Shown here: positions 22,717-31,161 of the stretch, in pieces
Position numbering within the stretch: position 1 is the first letter of the stretch
How the letters are laid out: the number at the start of each line of letters is the position of its first letter
Assembly: GCA_030533415.1 (NCBI GenBank)
Contig: JAUNJE010000020.1
Span: 1-46,027, forward strand
Source: Eubacteriales bacterium
GTDB taxonomy: Bacteria > Bacillota > Clostridia > Oscillospirales > Oscillospiraceae
Direction of reading: 5' to 3'
DNA: 46,027 bases
Notes under the pieces: generated by a model
Told to the model about the DNA's origin: nothing
Databases searched by the model: none
The model's input: the letters and a program-made list of their open reading frames with translations, nothing else
Position numbers and translations under genes: made by a program

Positions 22717-23235
22717 TTACTTGCTATTCTTGGGGGTCAGGAACATCGCCATGAAACGGCCTTCCAGCTTGGGATTCTTTTCCATGTTGGCGATCTCAGC
22801 GCATTTCTGGGCGAACTCAAGGAGCAGCTTTTCACCAAGATTGGTGTGCGCCATCTCACGGCCGCGGAAACGGACACTGACCTTGACGCGGTTGCCGTCT
22901 GCCAGGAATTTCTGGGCGGCACGAACCTTGGTATCAAAGTCGTTGGTGTCAATGCTGGGGCTCATACGGATTTCCTTGATCTCCACGACCCGCTGGTTCT
23001 TCCGGGCTTCCTTTTCCCGCTTCTTCTGGTCGAAGCAGAACTTGGAATAGTCCATGATCTTGCAGACGGGGGGCGTGGCATTGGGAGAGATCTTCACCAG
23101 ATCCATGCCCTGTTCCTCTGCCATGGCATTGGCCTGGGCGGAAGACATGATGCCGAGCTGGGCACCGTCGGCACCGATCAGCCGAATTTCCTTATCCCGG
23201 ATCTCCTCATTGAGCTGATGATCTAACTTTGCGAT
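22717..23235 (-). CDS. infC: translation initiation factor IF-3 (AUC start codon)
   Basis: IF-3 keeps 30S subunits free and checks start-codon pairing. The domains are complete: N-terminal QLNEEIRDKEIRLIGADGAQLG, linker rich in Lys/Glu around 75-90, and C-terminal KVSVRFRGREMAHTNLGEKLL. I place the start at an ATC codon (23233-23235), eight bases after GGAGG at 23244-23248, giving 172 residues. The frame stays open upstream to an ATG at 23295, but that would translate through the attenuator hairpin and lacks a ribosome site. A non-AUG start for infC is known from E. coli (AUU), where IF-3 regulates itself by rejecting it. AUC here is inferred from spacing. Confidence 0.93.
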   Translation of the reverse strand: MAKLDHQLNEEIRDKEIRLIGADGAQLGIMSSAQANAMAEEQGMDLVKISPNATPPVCKIMDYSKFCFDQKKREKEARKNQRVVEIKEIRMSPSIDTNDFDTKVRAAQKFLADGNRVKVSVRFRGREMAHTNLGEKLLLEFAQKCAEIANMEKNPKLEGRFMAMFLTPKNSK

Positions 23236-23253
23236 GGTAAGCACCTCCAAATA

Positions 23254-23284
23254 AACAACAAAAAGCGGATGGCAAAGCATCCGC
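23254..23284 (-). terminator. leader attenuator of the infC operon (L20-leader-like)
   Basis: On the minus strand GCGGATG (from 23284) pairs with CATCCGC (ending 23265) around a six-base loop and is followed by TTTTTGTTGTT (23264-23254). It lies before the infC ribosome site and about 90 bases after the start site. This is the layout of the firmicute L20 leader, in which L20 promotes early termination. The L20-binding structure upstream was not modelled. Confidence 0.75.
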
Positions 23285-23383
23285 ATCATTCGCACAGGAT
23301 CCCTGGATAGGGAAGTGGAATATTGACCGCTTTGCTGACAGCTTGCGGTGAGGCGGACGTTCAGCCTTCTTTATTACCCGGTA

Positions 23384-23412
23384 ATTCTAGCACAGGTACC
23401 GGGAAATGTCAA
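23384..23412 (-). promoter_or_regulatory. SigA-type promoter of infC-rpmI-rplT
   Basis: Minus strand TTGACA (23407-23412), 17-base spacer, TAGAAT (23384-23389). Start near 23377 gives a leader of about 142 bases before the infC start. Confidence 0.9.
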
Positions 23413-23552
23413 GAACTTTTCTTAAAAAATTGGCGTTTCCATGTTCTGCCGCTGGCACCGCCCAAGCGCCCCGCAGGCCGGCGGCCCGGGCGGTGCGGGA
23501 AGTGAGAATTTCTTCTCTCCGGCGGAATATCTTATGCGGCTTTTGGGTAGGA

Positions 23553-24284
23553 TTATTCCAAATCCCCCACGATGGTTCCCGGCTCTCCGGTAAAGGCGGA
23601 CAGGACCTCTACCCGGATGCCGTAGGCTTTCGCAAGCTCCACACTGCGGTCATGAAGCACCTGGGCACCGTTCTCAATGAGCGCCATCATCTCGTCATAT
23701 CCGATCTGTCCGAACCGGGTAGCATCCGGGAACAGCCTGGGATCCCGGTCATAAACCCCGTCCACGTCGGTGAAGATCTGGCATTTGTCCGCTTTCAAAT
23801 AGGCTGCCAGGGCTACCGCAGTGGTATCCGAGCCGCCCCGGCCAAGGGTGGTGATGTCCCCCTCGGGGTCTACGCCCTGAAAGCCTGCCACCACCACGAT
23901 TTTTCCGGCATCCAATTCCTTTCGGATGCGGGAACCATCCACATGCAGAATTTTCGCGTTGCCGTGGATTCCGTCGGTGGCGATCCCCGCCTGCCAGCCG
24001 GTGAGGCTCATGGCGGGATATCCCAGGGCGCCGATGGCCATGGACACCAGTCCTGCGGACATCTGCTCCCCGGCGGCAAGGTAGGCGTCCATCTCCCGGG
24101 CCGCGCCCCGCTTGTTGACCTGCGCGGCTTTTTGAATCATCATGTCGGTGGTGTCACCTTGGGCGGAAACCACGACCACCACCCGGTTTCCCTGCCGGGC
24201 CAGCCTGGCAGCCCGCCGGGCCGCAGAACGGATTCGGTCTATGTCCCCCAGTGATGTCCCCCCGTATTTCTGCACAATCAGCAT
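23553..24284 (-). CDS. lysC: aspartate kinase, catalytic domain only (no ACT domains)
   Basis: A 243-residue amino-acid kinase that phosphorylates aspartate for lysine, threonine, methionine and diaminopimelate synthesis. Seen: KYGGTSLGDIDRI (6-18), VVVVVSAQGDTTD, the TTLGRGGSDTTAVALA block (145-160) and DVDGVYDRDPR (173-183). The protein stops at VLSAFTGEPGTIVGDLE, exactly where the regulatory ACT domains normally begin. It is about 150 residues shorter than a usual LysC. The C-terminus is a clean stop, not an obvious frameshift: I see no ACT-like sequence in the 140 bases downstream. The start follows GGGAGGG. A free ACT-domain protein is encoded immediately upstream and may substitute for, or be unrelated to, the missing regulation. 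Confidence 0.88.
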   Translation of the reverse strand: MLIVQKYGGTSLGDIDRIRSAARRAARLARQGNRVVVVVSAQGDTTDMMIQKAAQVNKRGAAREMDAYLAAGEQMSAGLVSMAIGALGYPAMSLTGWQAGIATDGIHGNAKILHVDGSRIRKELDAGKIVVVAGFQGVDPEGDITTLGRGGSDTTAVALAAYLKADKCQIFTDVDGVYDRDPRLFPDATRFGQIGYDEMMALIENGAQVLHDRSVELAKAYGIRVEVLSAFTGEPGTIVGDLE

Positions 24285-24358
24285 ACAGTATCCCTCCCAG
24301 CCACATCCTATGTCAGGGATGGCCGAAAGGTGACGAATCCATACCGGGGTGCTTCCAT

Positions 24359-24383
24359 AAAAAAGCCGCCGCAGCGCGGCAGC
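24359..24383 (-). terminator. terminator after the ACT-domain gene
   Basis: On the minus strand GCTGCCGC-gct-GCGGCGGC (one mismatch in seven to eight pairs) is followed by TTTTTT. It separates the ACT-domain gene from lysC, so lysC is transcribed by readthrough or a promoter I could not see. Confidence 0.65.
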
Positions 24384-24396
24384 TCTTTCGGTTCGG

Positions 24397-24837
24397 TTAT
24401 CCTGCCAAAACCTCCGCCTTCACGACGCCGCAGGAACCGGACAGCCGGCTCAGCAGCTCCTCCAGGGAGATGGTCAGATCAATGGTTTCCGCGGAAATGG
24501 TAACGACAGCGGTGCCGTTGGTGGGCACGATGGAGTTGATGGTAATGATATTGGCCTTTGCCTCGGCGAATACCGCCAGAAGCTCCGACAACAGGCCCGG
24601 CTCATCGTGAAGCAGCAGCTGGAAGGTGATGATCCGGCCGGTCATCATATTCTGAAAGGGCAGCACCGTATCCCGGTACTTATAAAACGCGCTACGGCTG
24701 ATTCCGGTCATCCGGGTTGCCTCATTGACGGTGTCCGCCTCTCCCGTCGAAAGCAGGCGCTTGGCTTCTGCCACTTTCAAAAAAACCTCTGGCAGTGCCG
24801 ACGCTTCCACAATATAATATTTCGGTTTTGTCCCCAT
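24397..24837 (-). CDS. pheB: HTH-ACT domain protein, PheB-like
   Basis: A 146-residue protein of the UPF0735/PheB type. I use ATG 24837, nine bases after AAGGAGACC; the longer frame to 24939 overlaps the divergent ytvI promoter region. The N-terminal half has a helix-turn-helix-like segment (AKRLLSTGEADTVNEATRMTGISRSAFYKYRDTV). The C-terminal half is an ACT domain (TFQLLLHDEPGLLSELLAVFAEAKANIITINS). ACT domains bind amino acids. Relatives often neighbour homoserine dehydrogenase or aspartokinase, as here. A regulatory role over aspartate-family synthesis is inference; the old PheB label (phenylalanine synthesis) rests on thin evidence. Confidence 0.85.
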   Translation of the reverse strand: MGTKPKYYIVEASALPEVFLKVAEAKRLLSTGEADTVNEATRMTGISRSAFYKYRDTVLPFQNMMTGRIITFQLLLHDEPGLLSELLAVFAEAKANIITINSIVPTNGTAVVTISAETIDLTISLEELLSRLSGSCGVVKAEVLAG

Positions 24838-24899
24838 GAATGGTCTCCTTATAAGTAAAGTTCGTTCTCGCCTGAATAACATTTGTTTTTCCTTTATGT

Positions 24900-24927
24900 A
24901 TTGTAGCATACATTTTGGAAAATGCAA
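24900..24927 (-). promoter_or_regulatory. SigA-type promoter of the PheB-like gene
   Basis: Minus strand TTGCAT (24922-24927), 16-base spacer, TACAAT (24900-24905). On the plus strand the same stretch contains CATACATT (24907-24914), a perfect SigE -10 match for the divergent ytvI gene, though without a matching -35 box. Confidence 0.6.
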
Positions 24928-24958
24928 CCCCCATCCCATCCAGAAAGGAGGATTTTCC

Positions 24959-26014
24959 TTGCGTTCCGGTTCGAAAAAATTCTTTTCCCTGCTGGTGGTG
25001 TTTCTGACCGTCTGGCTGGGGCTGCGCTACCTGCTTCCCCTGATTTCTCCCTTTCTGCTGGGGGCGGCACTGGCCCTGGCCGCCGAGCCTATGGTGTCCT
25101 TTTTATGCAGACGCGCCCATGTGCCCCGCCCGGTCGGCGCCGGCATCGGGGTCAGCATGGCCTTCTGCTTCCTTGCCATGCTGCTGCTTCTGCTCTGCGC
25201 CTTTATCGTGCGGGAGCTGAAGGCCCTGGCCGGCATTATTCCCGATCTGGAAAACACCGCGAAGTCCGGCATCTCCCTGCTGCAGGGATGGCTGCTGGAG
25301 CTGGCCTCCCATACACCCCAGAGCATCCAGCCGCTGCTGAACGAGAACGTGTCCTCTCTGTTCTCCGACGGAGCCGCCCTTCTGGACAAGGTCATCCGCT
25401 ATGTGCTGGGGCTGGCGGGAAATCTGCTCAGCCATATCCCGGACAGCGCCCTGAGCCTGGGCACTGCCGTGATCGCGGGATTTATGATCTCCGCCAAACT
25501 GCCCAAAATCAAACTCTGGATTTCCCGCCGCCTCCCAAGAGAGAAGCTGCGGCCCCTTTTTGACGCCGGAAAGCGGATGAAGGACGCCATGGCCGGCTGG
25601 CTGCTGGCCCAGTGTAAGCTGATGGGACTGACCTTCACCATTTTGTCTCTGGGGTTCCTGCTGCTGCGGATTCCCTATGCCCTGCTGTGGGCATTGGCAG
25701 TATCGGTGGTGGATGCCCTTCCGGTGCTGGGCACCGGAACCGTACTGATTCCCTGGGCGCTTATTAGCTTTCTGCAGGGCGACGGAGCCAGAGCCATTGG
25801 CCTTTTGGGCATTTATGTGGTGATCGCCCTGACGAGGTCCGCCCTGGAGCCGAAGCTGGTGGGGCATCATCTGGGACTGGATCCCCTGGTAACGCTGATG
25901 GCCCTGTACGCAGGATATAAGCTTTGGGGCATTGGGGGAATGCTTTTGGCCCCTCTGCTGGCGGTTACCGCCACCCAAATCGCCCCGGAGCGGAAAACAG
26001 AAGAGGATTGGTAG
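24959..26014 (+). CDS. ytvI: AI-2E family membrane protein, YtvI-like sporulation protein
   Basis: A 351-residue multi-helix membrane protein. I place the start at TTG 24959, seven bases after AAAGGAGG; the upstream ATG at 24836 reads through the divergent promoter. Eight or so membrane helices follow the AI-2E/PerM pattern: two N-terminal helices, a soluble central segment (about 100-200), then helices with PYALLWALAVSVVDALPVLGTGTVLIPW and the conserved C-terminal helix pair ending in GIGGMLLAPLLAV. Bacillus YtvI is a SigE-controlled sporulation membrane protein of this family; export of autoinducer-2 should not be assumed. Confidence 0.82.
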   Translation: MRSGSKKFFSLLVVFLTVWLGLRYLLPLISPFLLGAALALAAEPMVSFLCRRAHVPRPVGAGIGVSMAFCFLAMLLLLLCAFIVRELKALAGIIPDLENTAKSGISLLQGWLLELASHTPQSIQPLLNENVSSLFSDGAALLDKVIRYVLGLAGNLLSHIPDSALSLGTAVIAGFMISAKLPKIKLWISRRLPREKLRPLFDAGKRMKDAMAGWLLAQCKLMGLTFTILSLGFLLLRIPYALLWALAVSVVDALPVLGTGTVLIPWALISFLQGDGARAIGLLGIYVVIALTRSALEPKLVGHHLGLDPLVTLMALYAGYKLWGIGGMLLAPLLAVTATQIAPERKTEEDW

Positions 26015-26098
26015 CCCATCACATGGCGAAAAGCCGCAGGGCATGCCAAATGCTCCGCTATCTTTCTTCGCATTTCCAACAAAATTCCTATCTCCCTA

Positions 26099-26127
26099 TT
26101 GTACATCCCGTTGATTTTTGCTATAAT
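26099..26127 (+). promoter_or_regulatory. SigA-type promoter for recJ and downstream genes
   Basis: TTGTAC (26099-26104), 17-base spacer, perfect TATAAT (26122-26127). Start near 26134. It may drive the whole collinear series from recJ to spoVB, since I see no internal terminator before 36144. Confidence 0.75.
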
Positions 26128-26161
26128 GTAAAGAAAATGCAATTATTGGATGTGTGCGAAC

Positions 26162-28210
26162 GTGAAATACGGAATTTGGAATGTGAATGAACCGGAAGCC
26201 GGCGCCGTCAATACCCTGGTAAGAAGCGGATATGCCCCCCTGGCCGCCATGGTGCTGGCCTCCCGGGGGCTCCGGGACGGTATCCAGGCCGGCCAGTACT
26301 TAGATTGCAATGCCCCGCTGCTGGACCCCTTCCTGATGACGGATATGGACCTGGCTGCAGGCCGGGTGGGCCTTGCCATGTCCCGGGGGGAGAAAATAGC
26401 CGTTTTCGGGGACTACGACGTGGACGGTATCACCGCCATCTGTCTGCTTACCGATTTTCTGCGCCGCCATGGTGCGGACTGCGTCAGCTACATCCCCGGG
26501 CGGCTGGAGGAGGGCTACGGCCTGAACCCCATCGCCATCCACCAGCTGCACAGTGAGGGCGTCAGGCTCATCATCACCGTGGACTGCGGCATCACCGCTG
26601 TGGCGGAAGCGGAATTGTGCCGGGAGCTGGGCATCGATCTTGTCATCACCGACCACCATGAGTGCAAGGAGGTCCTGCCCCGGGCCGTGGCCGTGGTTGA
26701 CCCCCACCGCCCTGATGGCGGATATCCCCACAAGAACCTGTCCGGCGTTGGCGTGGCCTTTAAGCTGGCTGCCGCGCTTTGCGGAGACCAGGAGGCGGTG
26801 CTGGCAGAGTATACCGACATGGTCTGTCTCGGCACGGTAGCCGATGTCATGCCCCTTCAGGGGGAAAACCGGGTGTTTGTGGCAAGGGGGCTGGAAGCCC
26901 TGGCGCACACCAAGCGCCCCGGCATCGCTGCCCTGATGGCGGAAAGCGGCTGTGCCCCGGAATCCATCAGTGCCTCCTCCATCGGCTTCATGCTGGCCCC
27001 CCGGATCAACGCCGCCGGGCGTATGGGGCAAATCGACCTGGCTGTGGAGCTGTTTCTCACCGATGACCCGGTTCGGGCCGCGTTGGTGGCCAAGCAGCTT
27101 TGCGAGCTGAACCGCCAGCGCCAGGCCGTGGAATCGGAAATCTACCGGCAGGCCGTATCCATGCTTCCTGCGGGGCGGCCCCCGGAGGCCATTGTCCTGG
27201 CGGATGAAAGCTGGCACCAGGGTGTGGTGGGGATCGTCGCCAGCCGCATTGCGGAGGAGTATGCCTGTCCCGCCTTCCTGATCTGCTTGGACGGAGAGCA
27301 TGGCAAGGCCAGCTCCCGCAGCCATGGCGGCTTCAACTTGTTTTCCTCCCTCACCGCGCTTTCCTCCCTGCTGGAGAGCTACGGAGGCCACGAGCTGGCC
27401 GCAGGATTTACCATTACCCGGGCCAATATCCCCGAATTTCGCCGGCAGATCTGCGCCATGGCCGCAGGATTTTACAGTGACGATACCCCCAGGACCTCTC
27501 TGGACATCGACTGCGCCATCCCGGCGGAGCTGCTGACCATTTCCAATATCGATTCTTTGTCCGTTCTGGAACCCTGCGGCAACGGCTGCCCCAAGCCGGT
27601 GCTGATGATGAAGATGCTTACCATTGAGCGGATCACCATGGTGGGCGGCGGACGCCATATGCGCCTGCGGCTGCGCAGCGGCCGGCACAGCGTCAACGCC
27701 ATTTATTTCTCCGCCAATCCGGAGTCCGTCTCGATCCAGCCGGGCGATGTGGTGGATGTGGCCTTTACCCCCCAGATCAACGAATTCCGGGGAGAGCGCA
27801 GTGTGCAGATGAATGTGCTGGACATCCGCCCCAGCTGCAGCGCGGAATGCTCCCCGGAGGCCGCCGGATACCGGGCGCTGCTGGAGGATAGGCTCACTGC
27901 CAGCGTGGCGGCCGCCCTGCTGCCGGAACGGACGATGCTGGCCATGGTCTGGCGGTATCTGGCCGCCTCTCCGGCCGCTACCATTCAGGAATCCCCCCTC
28001 TGCCTGTGCCGCAAGATCGTCCGCTGGACAGGCAGGCCCCTGAGCCTGGGGCAGATGATGACCTGCCTGGATATTTTCCGGGATGTGGGACTGCTGGAGG
28101 TTCACCGGCTGCACAAATACATCACCATCCGGCTGACCCCCGGAACGGAAAAGGCTGATCTGAACGAAAGCCAGACCATGCAGCGCCTGCTGCGAGCGAA
28201 AGAGAGCTGA
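26162..28210 (+). CDS. recJ: single-stranded-DNA-specific exonuclease RecJ
   Basis: A DHH/DHHA1 5'-3' exonuclease of recombination and mismatch repair. Manganese-binding motifs: DYDVDG (84-89), DCGIT (from 141) and DHH (164-166). DHHA1 features include WHQGVVGIVASRIAE and GGFNLFSSL plus a GGH motif. An OB-like C-terminal domain follows. I favour GTG 26162 (MKYGIWN, 682 residues), which matches the usual N-terminus and has GGATGTG seven bases before. ATG 26150 in the same frame is the alternative and adds four residues. The first gene of the recJ-rel-dtd run. Length is near the family norm for this branch. Confidence 0.95.
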   Translation: MKYGIWNVNEPEAGAVNTLVRSGYAPLAAMVLASRGLRDGIQAGQYLDCNAPLLDPFLMTDMDLAAGRVGLAMSRGEKIAVFGDYDVDGITAICLLTDFLRRHGADCVSYIPGRLEEGYGLNPIAIHQLHSEGVRLIITVDCGITAVAEAELCRELGIDLVITDHHECKEVLPRAVAVVDPHRPDGGYPHKNLSGVGVAFKLAAALCGDQEAVLAEYTDMVCLGTVADVMPLQGENRVFVARGLEALAHTKRPGIAALMAESGCAPESISASSIGFMLAPRINAAGRMGQIDLAVELFLTDDPVRAALVAKQLCELNRQRQAVESEIYRQAVSMLPAGRPPEAIVLADESWHQGVVGIVASRIAEEYACPAFLICLDGEHGKASSRSHGGFNLFSSLTALSSLLESYGGHELAAGFTITRANIPEFRRQICAMAAGFYSDDTPRTSLDIDCAIPAELLTISNIDSLSVLEPCGNGCPKPVLMMKMLTIERITMVGGGRHMRLRLRSGRHSVNAIYFSANPESVSIQPGDVVDVAFTPQINEFRGERSVQMNVLDIRPSCSAECSPEAAGYRALLEDRLTASVAAALLPERTMLAMVWRYLAASPAATIQESPLCLCRKIVRWTGRPLSLGQMMTCLDIFRDVGLLEVHRLHKYITIRLTPGTEKADLNESQTMQRLLRAKES

Positions 28211-28215
28211 TCAAC

Positions 28216-30408
28216 GTGGAAACCTTTGAAGAACATTATGCGTCCATGCACGAGGCCATCCTGCGGCACATGCCCGGTGCCGACATGGCATTGATCGACA
28301 AGGCTGTGGAGTACGCCAATACCAAGCACCAGTTCCAAAAGCGCAAGGACGGTTCCCCCTACATCATCCATCCCCTGGCCGTGGCGGAGATCGTGGCCGA
28401 GATGGGCCTGGATATGGACGCCATTCTGGGCGCCTTGCTCCACGACTGCATCGAGGATACGGACGCCTCCCATGAGGATATCGAGAAAACCTTTGGCACG
28501 ACGGTAGCCGAGCTGGTGGAGGGCGTCACCAAGCTGACCCGGGCAAACTTCTCCACCTCCGAGCAGGCCCAGATGGAAAACCTGCGCAAGATGTTCATGG
28601 CCATGTCCAAGGACATCCGGGTGGTGCTGATCAAAATTGCGGACCGCCTGCACAATATGCGCACCATGCAGTACCAGACCCCCGCCAAGCAGATCAGCAA
28701 GTGCCAGGAGACCATGGACATCTACGCCCCGCTGGCCCACCGACTTGGTATGCAGAAGATCAAATGGGAACTGGAGGATTTGGCAATCCGCTATCTGGCT
28801 CCCAGCGGGTATGAGGAGATCACCTCTTACCTCCAGGCCCACAAGGAGCAGGATGAGACCTTCATGCGCACCATCCAGAGCAAGATTACGGAGCGCTTAA
28901 CTGCCGTGGGCATCCACAATACCACCTACGGGCGCATCAAGCATGTTTACTCCATCTACCGCAAGATGCAGGCCCAGGGCAAGACCATGGACGAATTGTA
29001 CGATATCTATGCCTTCCGGGTCATTGTGGATTCCATTCCCGACTGCTATAACGTGCTGGGCCATGTCCATGACCTGTTCAACCTGGTGCCCGGACGGTTC
29101 AAGGACTATATCTCCACCCCCAAGCCCAATATGTACCAGTCCCTGCACACCACCGTCATCGGCTCCCAGGGCATCCCCTTCGAGGTGCAGATCCGCACCT
29201 GGCAGATGCACGAAACCGCGGAGTACGGCATTGCCGCCCACTGGAAATATAAGCAGGGCACCGGCACCGGCAGCGAAAAGGATTTCGAATGGGTGCGCCG
29301 CCTGCTGGAGAGCCAGCAGGATTCCGACGCGGAGGAATTTGTCCAATCCCTGAAAATCGATATGTTCGACGACGAGGTTTTCGTCTATACCCCCAAGGGA
29401 CGCATCGTATCCCTCCCCGCCGGCTCCACGCCCATTGATTTTGCTTACGCCATTCACTCCGGGGTGGGCAACTCCATGATCGGTGCCAAAGTCAACAACC
29501 GTATCGCCAACATCGACACCAAGCTGAAAAACGGCGATATTGTGGAGATTTTGACCTCCAAGACTGCCAAAGGCCCCAGCCGGGACTGGCTGACCATCTG
29601 CATGTCCAACCAGGCCCGCACCAAAATCAAGCAGTGGTTCAAAAAGGAAAAGCGGGAGGAAAACATTGTCCATGGCCGCAGCTCCTTTGAATCGGAAATG
29701 AAGCGCGTGGGCCTGCCCCTGACGCCCCTGTCCGATCCCGATCTGGAACCCCAGCTGCTGAAAAAGCTGTCCTTTGAAAACTGGGACGATATGTACGCCG
29801 CCATCGGCTACGGCGGCCTCACCGCCACCAAGGCCGTGGGCCGCATCCGGGACGACGTTACCCGGGCGATCAAAGCCCAGAATGCCGAAAAGCTGCCCCA
29901 GAATCCCCTGCGGATGCGGCCGGACTCCGAAGCCGTGCTACGCAACCGCCATGCTGTCAACGGCGTCATCGTAGAGGACATCGAATCGTGCATGATCAAA
30001 TTCGCCAAATGCTGCACCCCCGTCCCCGGGGATGCCATTGTGGGCTTTATTACCAAGGGCTTCGGCGTCAGCATCCACCGGGCGGACTGCCCCAATGCCC
30101 AGAACCGGGAGGATCCCAGGCAGGCCGCCCGCTGGGTCCGGGTCCGCTGGGCGGCTCAGGAGGAGCAGCCCTTTGACACCACCCTGGAGCTGGACTGCAT
30201 CACAAGAGACGGCCTGCTTCTGGACGTGGCCACCGTCATGACCACCGCCCGGGTCCGGGTGAAGGAGCTGTACGGCAAGGACCTCCCCGGCGGCCGAAGC
30301 ACCTTCACCGTCCGCTTTGAGGTCAAAAATGTGGCCGAGTTGGAATCCATCCGTACAAAGCTGCTGAATATCCGGGATGTCACCGGCTCCCGCCGGGGAC
30401 AAAACTAA
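28216..30408 (+). CDS. relA: bifunctional (p)ppGpp synthetase/hydrolase (RelA/SpoT)
   Basis: A 730-residue Rel enzyme, making and degrading the stringent-response alarmone. Domains: HD hydrolase (about 28-190; His52, HD pair 76-77 in LLHDCIEDTD), synthetase (about 235-350, with YGRIKHVYSIYRKM and DIYAFRVIV), TGS (about 386-446, VFVYTPKGRIVSLPAGSTPIDFAYAIHS), a helical/zinc-finger-like region with FAKCCTPVPGD, and a C-terminal ACT domain (about 655-728). Start is GTG 28216, five bases after the recJ stop. Both catalytic domains keep their key residues, so both activities are expected. Confidence 0.97.
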   Translation: METFEEHYASMHEAILRHMPGADMALIDKAVEYANTKHQFQKRKDGSPYIIHPLAVAEIVAEMGLDMDAILGALLHDCIEDTDASHEDIEKTFGTTVAELVEGVTKLTRANFSTSEQAQMENLRKMFMAMSKDIRVVLIKIADRLHNMRTMQYQTPAKQISKCQETMDIYAPLAHRLGMQKIKWELEDLAIRYLAPSGYEEITSYLQAHKEQDETFMRTIQSKITERLTAVGIHNTTYGRIKHVYSIYRKMQAQGKTMDELYDIYAFRVIVDSIPDCYNVLGHVHDLFNLVPGRFKDYISTPKPNMYQSLHTTVIGSQGIPFEVQIRTWQMHETAEYGIAAHWKYKQGTGTGSEKDFEWVRRLLESQQDSDAEEFVQSLKIDMFDDEVFVYTPKGRIVSLPAGSTPIDFAYAIHSGVGNSMIGAKVNNRIANIDTKLKNGDIVEILTSKTAKGPSRDWLTICMSNQARTKIKQWFKKEKREENIVHGRSSFESEMKRVGLPLTPLSDPDLEPQLLKKLSFENWDDMYAAIGYGGLTATKAVGRIRDDVTRAIKAQNAEKLPQNPLRMRPDSEAVLRNRHAVNGVIVEDIESCMIKFAKCCTPVPGDAIVGFITKGFGVSIHRADCPNAQNREDPRQAARWVRVRWAAQEEQPFDTTLELDCITRDGLLLDVATVMTTARVRVKELYGKDLPGGRSTFTVRFEVKNVAELESIRTKLLNIRDVTGSRRGQN

Positions 30409-30425
30409 CTTCAGGAGGACTGCTT

Positions 30426-30662
30426 ATGTATACAAAGCTTCGTAAATTCTGGTCATCCCTGGACCGAACCATCCTTGTAAACAAGCGGGAGCTGTTTCTG
30501 GGCGCGGTTTCCTGCACCCTGGCCGGCATCCTGACGGGGATTTTTCTCAGCCCCAAAAAAATGACGGCCTTTGGCAGCTTCAACGGCAACAGCGCTTCCG
30601 ACTGTGGCAACGGCAACAGCGCTTCCTGCGAGGATGCGGAGGAAGCGGCGAAAGGAGCATAA
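30426..30662 (+). CDS. small single-pass membrane protein, unknown
   Basis: A 78-residue protein with a basic N-terminus (MYTKLRKFWSSLDRTILVNKRELF), one membrane helix (LGAVSCTLAGILTGIFLSP) and a Ser/Asn/Gly-rich tail. The tail contains a duplicated GNSAS unit and Cys residues and ends in an acidic segment. CAGGAGGA precedes the ATG. It fits neatly between rel (17 bases) and dtd (three bases), and this spacing supports a real gene. I do not recognise a family. Confidence 0.72.
   Translation: MYTKLRKFWSSLDRTILVNKRELFLGAVSCTLAGILTGIFLSPKKMTAFGSFNGNSASDCGNGNSASCEDAEEAAKGA
30581..30626 (+). repeat. 19-base in-frame direct repeat
   Basis: A perfect 19-base repeat (30581-30599 and 30608-30626) with a 27-base period, so it adds nine codons without shifting the frame. 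It encodes the twice-repeated NGNSAS of the small membrane protein and may vary in copy number between strains. Confidence 0.9.
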
Positions 30663-30665
30663 TCC

Positions 30666-31133
30666 ATGCGCGCCGTACTGACGAGAGTGACCTCCGCCTC
30701 CGTCACCATCGATGGGGAAGTTGCCGGAAAGATCGGCAAAGGGTTTCTCATCCTTCTGGGGGTCGGCCCCAACGACACGGAAAAGGAGTGCCGCTACCTG
30801 GCGGAAAAAGCCCTGGGACTTCGGATCTTCACCGACGAAAACGACAAAATGAATCTGGGCCTGGAGGCCGTGGGGGGAGAAGTCCTGGTGGTCAGCCAGT
30901 TCACCCTTTACGGAAACTGCCGCAAGGGACGCCGCCCCAGCTTTGTGGGCGCCGCGGACCCAGAGCTGGGAGAGCGGCTATACGAACAGTTTCTCGCCGA
31001 CTGCGCCGCCTTAGGCTATCCGCCTCAGCATGGGCGCTTTGGCGCGGACATGAAGGTAGCGTCCGTCAACGACGGTCCCGTGACCCTGATTCTGGATACC
31101 GACCAGCTGATGGACACCCCGAGAAGAAAATAA
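30666..31133 (+). CDS. dtd: D-aminoacyl-tRNA deacylase
   Basis: A 155-residue Dtd, which hydrolyses D-aminoacyl-tRNA and glycyl-tRNA(Ala) to stop wrong-handed amino acids entering protein. The N-terminal MRAVLTRVTSASVTIDGE, the SQFTL motif (77-81) and the C-terminal NDGPVT cross-dimer motif (135-140) are all intact. It starts three bases after the small membrane gene and often neighbours rel in firmicutes, as here. Confidence 0.96.
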   Translation: MRAVLTRVTSASVTIDGEVAGKIGKGFLILLGVGPNDTEKECRYLAEKALGLRIFTDENDKMNLGLEAVGGEVLVVSQFTLYGNCRKGRRPSFVGAADPELGERLYEQFLADCAALGYPPQHGRFGADMKVASVNDGPVTLILDTDQLMDTPRRK

Positions 31134-31161
31134 ACGCGGCATATTTAAGGAGGCGTTTCCC

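Noticed and set aside
24959-26014. Autoinducer-2 exporter function for the AI-2E family protein
   Set aside because: The family name is broad; sequence and a sporulation-rich genome fit YtvI better, and no quorum-sensing gene is nearby.
26300-28114. 604-codon open frame on the minus strand opposite recJ
   Set aside because: Translation is a repetitive Gly/His/Gln-rich shadow of recJ with no recognisable domain; recJ has full DHH motifs.
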